A DNA stretch of 64,000 nucleotides, from positions 615,623 to 679,622 of the forward strand of contig DFXE01000010.1 of the NCBI GenBank assembly GCA_002381645.1, in the 5' to 3' direction. Shown here piece after piece: positions 60,568 to 64,000 of the stretch. This DNA comes from Bacteroidales bacterium UBA4116 (GTDB taxonomy: Bacteria; Bacteroidota; Bacteroidia; Bacteroidales; Tannerellaceae). The first letter of the stretch is position 1. Each line of letters begins with the position of its first letter. The notes below the pieces were generated by a model. That model did no database searches. It was not told the origin of the DNA and saw only the letters and a list, made by a program, of their open reading frames with translations. The translations under genes were made by a program, and so were the position numbers.

Positions 60568-61893
60568 ATGCCTGACCGTTTAAATAACATCAATCCGCCG
60601 GTTAACCATGCACCGAATGCCTGGGCGCTTATTCCCCTTGGGGTTTTCCTGTTAACCTATCTGGCCGTTTCGATCATTGCCGGCGATTTTTACAAAATGC
60701 CTATTACAGTCGCTTTTGTTATTTCTTCTGTGGTGGCAATAGCCATATCGAAGGGAGGGAAATTATCCAACCGCATCGAGCAGTTTTGCAGGGGGGCTGC
60801 AAACAGCAACATTATGCTGATGGTACTGATCTTTATCCTCGCCGGGGCATTTGCAGAAACGGCAGGTGAAATGGGTGCGGTAGATGCCACTGTAAATCTT
60901 GCCATGTCGGTACTGCCTGAAAATCTTTTAGCTGCCGGTATATTTATTGCAGCCTGCTTTATCTCGATGTCGGTCGGGACATCCGTCGGTACCATTGTCG
61001 CCCTGGCGCCCGTAGCGGTAGGTATTGCATCAAAGACCGGTATGGCGGAAGCATTAATGGTAGGAGTGGTCGTCAGCGGCGCCATGTTCGGCGATAATTT
61101 ATCATTCATTTCCGATACGACCATCGTAGCTACCCGTACACAGGGTTGTAAGATGTCGGATAAATTTAAAGTGAATATTCGCATTGCTTTACCTATTGCT
61201 ATTCTTACCGCTTTGATTTACATAGTGATAGGTTTCGGTGCAAACACCACATATACGCCGCAATCGATCGAATGGATAAAAGTTATTCCTTATCTGGTCG
61301 TTTTGGTAACAGCCATTATGGGAATGAATGTAATGGTTGTTTTGTTGATTGGTATTATTTTATCCGGAGTTATCGGAATGTTGACTGGTAATTTCACCAT
61401 ATGGGAATGGAATGCTTCGATGGGTATAGGGATTACCAGTATGGGAGAATTAATAATTGTCACCCTGCTTGCAGGAGGTATGCTCGAAATGATCAGGTAT
61501 AATGGCGGAATCGACTGGATTATTATCAAAATGACATCGCGTATCCGGAGTTCAAAAGGTGCCGAATTCAGTATTGCAGGATTAGTAAGTTTTGCAAACC
61601 TATGTACGGCCAATAATACAATAGCATTAATCATGGCGGGGCCTATTGCTAAAGATATAGCCGGTAAGTTTCAGGTCGATCCCCGTAAAAGCGCCAGTAT
61701 CTTAGATATTTTCTCATGTACTGTGCAAGGTATTATCCCTTACGGAGCGCAATTATTGATGGCTGCAGGATTGAGCGGTGTATCCCCTATCGAAATCATG
61801 CAATATCTTTATTATCCTTATTTACTCGGAATCGGAACGTTACTGGCAATTGCTTTCCGTTATCCCCGTAAATACAATTTAAACCACAATTAA
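60568..61893 (+). CDS. NhaC-family Na+/H+ antiporter-like transporter
   Basis: 441 aa with about eleven to twelve hydrophobic helices. Contains SVGTSVGTIVALAPVAVGIASKTGMAEALMVGVVVSGAMFGDNLSFISDTTIVATRTQG (key SVGTS, GAMFGDNLSFISDT), the GD-x-x-S-x-x-SD motif of the NhaC/ArsB-like superfamily. Inner membrane. It begins 3 nt after the DUF5686 gene, so translation is coupled; ion exchange or carboxylate exchange (malate/lactate type MleN) are both possible. Confidence 0.9.
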   Translation: MPDRLNNINPPVNHAPNAWALIPLGVFLLTYLAVSIIAGDFYKMPITVAFVISSVVAIAISKGGKLSNRIEQFCRGAANSNIMLMVLIFILAGAFAETAGEMGAVDATVNLAMSVLPENLLAAGIFIAACFISMSVGTSVGTIVALAPVAVGIASKTGMAEALMVGVVVSGAMFGDNLSFISDTTIVATRTQGCKMSDKFKVNIRIALPIAILTALIYIVIGFGANTTYTPQSIEWIKVIPYLVVLVTAIMGMNVMVVLLIGIILSGVIGMLTGNFTIWEWNASMGIGITSMGELIIVTLLAGGMLEMIRYNGGIDWIIIKMTSRIRSSKGAEFSIAGLVSFANLCTANNTIALIMAGPIAKDIAGKFQVDPRKSASILDIFSCTVQGIIPYGAQLLMAAGLSGVSPIEIMQYLYYPYLLGIGTLLAIAFRYPRKYNLNHN

Positions 61894-61904
61894 TTAATCA
61901 TATT

Positions 61905-62999
61905 ATGAAACACTGTATTTTCCTGTTTTCTTTGTGGATGTATCTTTCTTCATGCACTGCTTCTCCTGTTTCTCCATATGAAGAACCCATGCATAACAGT
62001 ATGAATGCATCCGTGAGCTGGCGAAACGATACCACAGGCATATGGGAAACCGCCGGTTGGTGGAATTCTGCGAATTTACTTACAGCGGTTATCCGGTATT
62101 CAGAAGTTACCGGAAGTAAACAGTTTTATCCTTTGATAGATGATGTGTTTACTAAAGCAAAACAATACCGGATTGGTCTTGACTCGATTGGAAACCCTGT
62201 GTATTGCACTAATTTTATTAATGATTTTTACGATGACGAGGCCTGGTGGGCACTTGCCTGGATAGAAGCTTTTAAGATAACCGATGAACAAAAATACCTG
62301 CAAATGGCTGAAATTATATTCGACGATCTTACCAACGGTTGGAGTAATGAATGCGGAGGAGGTATCTACTGGAAAAAGAATCCACATCATTACAAAAATT
62401 CCATAGCTAACAACCTCTTTTCATTAACGGCTATACGACTTTATAAAACAACCGGTAAACCTGTCTATCTGGATTGGTTTGAAAAGAATGTCGACTGGTA
62501 CCTGCAGACAGGAATGATCAACATGGACATTTATCAGATTGAAGATGGTACGACTCAGGACTGCGAACCAAACCGCAATCAGCATTATAACTATAATCAG
62601 GGTGTAGCTATTGCGGTATTGGCCGAAATGTTCCTGCACACCAACGATGATCAGTATATCGAACTGGCTGAAAAAATAGCTCAGTCTACCATAACAACCC
62701 AGTTAGTAACTGAAAACGGTATATTAAAGGAAATGAATCCCGATATTGATAAAAGCAATGATGGCGTACAATTTAAAGGAGTATTCATCAGGCATCTCGC
62801 ATTTTTATACGAAGTGACGGAAAATCATGTTTATAAAGATTTTATAATAAAAAATTCCGAATCTATCATAAAAAATAATTACGACCCGGTATCCGGAAGC
62901 TTCAGTTATTATTGGTACGGTCCGTTTATTGAAATCAATGCAGCAGCCAATTCTTGTGCATTGGAATGTGTTATAGAAGGATATGAGTTGACTAAATAA
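61905..62999 (+). CDS. Glycoside hydrolase family 76 (alpha-1,6-mannanase-like) lipoprotein
   Basis: 364 aa. Lipobox SSC (Cys17). The catalytic double-Asp DFYDDEAWW (107-115; Asp110, Asp111) of GH76, with GGIYWKKNPHHYKNSIANNLF and YNYNQGVAIAVLAEMF, forms an alpha/alpha barrel. GH76 enzymes cut alpha-1,6-mannan of fungal cell walls or related glycans. It lies 11 nt after the antiporter gene. No SusC/SusD genes are adjacent, so this is not a standard polysaccharide utilisation locus. Confidence 0.9.
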   Translation: MKHCIFLFSLWMYLSSCTASPVSPYEEPMHNSMNASVSWRNDTTGIWETAGWWNSANLLTAVIRYSEVTGSKQFYPLIDDVFTKAKQYRIGLDSIGNPVYCTNFINDFYDDEAWWALAWIEAFKITDEQKYLQMAEIIFDDLTNGWSNECGGGIYWKKNPHHYKNSIANNLFSLTAIRLYKTTGKPVYLDWFEKNVDWYLQTGMINMDIYQIEDGTTQDCEPNRNQHYNYNQGVAIAVLAEMFLHTNDDQYIELAEKIAQSTITTQLVTENGILKEMNPDIDKSNDGVQFKGVFIRHLAFLYEVTENHVYKDFIIKNSESIIKNNYDPVSGSFSYYWYGPFIEINAAANSCALECVIEGYELTK

Positions 63000-63049
63000 T
63001 GTGAATCTTATCTAAAAATACCTGTTTATATAATATCTGTTATCCAAAG

Positions 63050-63079
63050 GACGGCACCCTACGCGGATGCCGTCTTTTT
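63050..63079 (+). terminator. Terminator of the DUF5686-NhaC-GH76 operon
   Basis: GACGGCA (63050-63056) pairs with TGCCGTC (63068-63074), followed by TTTTT. 50 bp past the GH76 stop. Confidence 0.85.
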
Positions 63080-63268
63080 ATTCTACAAAATCAAACCAAA
63101 ACCAAAAAAAATTCTACAAAACCCTTAACAATTTATCAAACTTATCTGTTAATGTTGAATCAAGCTTGAATGATAATATGATTTCATTTTGATATCAGGC
63201 ATTTTCTAATTCGATAGAAATGAAATTAGATTTAGTATTAACAGAATAGTATAATTTAAAACAAGAAC

Positions 63269-63838
63269 ATGAAAAGAGGAATTTTTGTATTGATTTCATT
63301 GGTGATATCAGTATCAGCGTATTCTCAACATTTCGCTTTGAAGAATAACCTCGTATTTGATGCGATGCTGACGCCAAACCTGGGTATGGAAATAGCGCTG
63401 GGTAAAAAAGTAACATTAGACATTAATGCTAATTACAATCCTTTCACTTTCGACCAGAACAAAAAATTTAAACACTGGCTGGCTCAACCCGAGCTGCGCT
63501 TCTGGACTTGTGAAAAGTTTAGCGGTACATTTTTCGGTATCCATGCACATGGAGGAGAATATGATGTAGCAGGTATTAAATTACCGTTCGGTTTATTTAA
63601 AAACCTTGAAAATAACCGGTATAAAGGTTATTATTATGGAGGTGGTATCAGTATCGGTTATCAATGGGTACTCGGTAAACACTGGAACCTTGAAGCATCT
63701 ATCGGGGGCGGATATGCACGTATCGAATATGACAAGTTCGACGTAATGCCGAAAGATGCACCGAAAAAAGAAGATTGGCACTACAATTATTTCGGAGTGA
63801 CGAAAGCTACAATTTCATTCATATATATTTTCCGCTAA
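63269..63838 (+). CDS. DUF3575 protein (fimbrial-locus outer-membrane protein)
   Basis: 189 aa. Signal peptide MKRGIFVLISLVISVSAYSQ. The mature start HFALKNNLVFDAMLTPNLGMEIALGKKVTLDINANYNPF (ALKNNL..DA..TPNLG.E) is the DUF3575 signature; the rest is an eight-strand-like small barrel ending in IYIFR. In Bacteroidales DUF3575 genes often precede DUF3868 and fimbrillin genes. The next gene fits that order. Confidence 0.85.
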   Translation: MKRGIFVLISLVISVSAYSQHFALKNNLVFDAMLTPNLGMEIALGKKVTLDINANYNPFTFDQNKKFKHWLAQPELRFWTCEKFSGTFFGIHAHGGEYDVAGIKLPFGLFKNLENNRYKGYYYGGGISIGYQWVLGKHWNLEASIGGGYARIEYDKFDVMPKDAPKKEDWHYNYFGVTKATISFIYIFR

Positions 63839-63867
63839 TATATTAAACACTAAAAAATAAATAAGAA

Positions 63868-64000
63868 ATGAAAAAAATAAATTTTTACGCTATAGTATGT
63901 GCTATGTTATTTCCTCTGCTGGGAGTTCAAGCACAACAAACGACTCGGAATGACATACGTATCGAACAGGTTCAGGTAAACAAGCAGGGAAACAATGTCC
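63868..64000 (+). CDS. DUF3868-like protein, 5' part (cut by the window)
   Basis: 44 codons visible from ATG 63868: MKKINFYAIVCAMLFPLLGVQ, a signal peptide, then AQQTTRNDIRIEQVQVNKQG. The mature start and position 29 bp behind DUF3575 match the DUF3868 proteins of fimbrial loci. Only the start is seen, so this rests mainly on context. Confidence 0.6.
   Translation, partial: MKKINFYAIVCAMLFPLLGVQAQQTTRNDIRIEQVQVNKQGNNV

Noticed and set aside
60690..61184. 164-aa minus-strand frame
   Set aside because: Antisense to the NhaC-like transporter, where the plus frame carries the antiporter motifs.

Overview
The window is a 64 kb piece of a low-GC chromosome of the phylum Bacteroidota, most likely order Bacteroidales (a Dysgonomonas-, Parabacteroides- or Porphyromonas-like organism; the exact genus is inferred only). 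Evidence: many families typical of the group (DUF4827, DUF5063, DUF5686, DUF3575/DUF3868, a putative porin, FadL-like OMP, TlpA-like lipoprotein with a DUF4369-type N-terminus, GH76), PPi-dependent phosphofructokinase, a four-subunit 2-oxoacid:ferredoxin oxidoreductase, and repeated matches to the Bacteroidota promoter (-33 TTTG, about 19 bp, -7 TAnnTTTG) with almost no strong Shine-Dalgarno sites. I saw no rRNA, CRISPR array, prophage or insertion sequence; most of the window is core chromosome.

Layout. 1-8.2 kb: PPi-phosphofructokinase (cut by the window edge), a thiol-disulfide lipoprotein with a small membrane protein, then a minus-strand block glmM, DUF4827 lipoprotein, NrnA-type DHH phosphoesterase, short ComEC-like protein and rpe. 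8.3-13.4 kb: an ECF-like sigma factor with an unannotated 57-aa gene behind it, a FadL-like porin preceded by a very low-complexity secreted protein, and an M23 endopeptidase lipoprotein. 13.6-16.8 kb: a LacI-controlled hexuronate operon (regulator, fructuronate reductase, mannonate dehydratase) with a perfect 14-bp palindrome at its start. 16.9-21.6 kb: membrane protein, Cys-rich copper-binding four-helix protein, malate dehydrogenase, RlmI-type methyltransferase, 3'-5' exonuclease, DUF5063.

22.1-27.3 kb: the ferredoxin oxidoreductase operon (delta, alpha, a hidden 58-aa membrane protein, beta, gamma), ended by a terminator that interlocks with the promoter of a porin gene. 27.3-36.8 kb: solute-binding protein, DEAD-box helicase, M3 peptidase, dCMP deaminase, S41 protease, the DUF721/RecF pair, TPR protein, ribH and tRNA-Tyr/tRNA-Gly. 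36.9-48.2 kb: double-DUF1080 lipoprotein, MDR oxidoreductase, Lrp regulator divergent from an EamA exporter, sensor kinase, oleate hydratase, acetyltransferase, AAA_28 ATPase, DUF6515-like protein.

48.3-64 kb: metallophosphatase/PQQ fusion, flavoprotein, several unrecognised proteins, a nucleotidyltransferase-HEPN fusion, a large ABCG-type ABC transporter, an operon of DUF5686 protein, NhaC-like antiporter and GH76 glycosidase, and the first two genes of a probable fimbrial locus (DUF3575, DUF3868) cut by the right edge.

I did not find a clear large unknown system. The best leads are the NTase-HEPN fusion, two small genes lying beside important genes, the terminator/promoter overlap with a probably leaderless porin mRNA, the palindromic operator, and a structured intergenic element at 38.3-38.5 kb.
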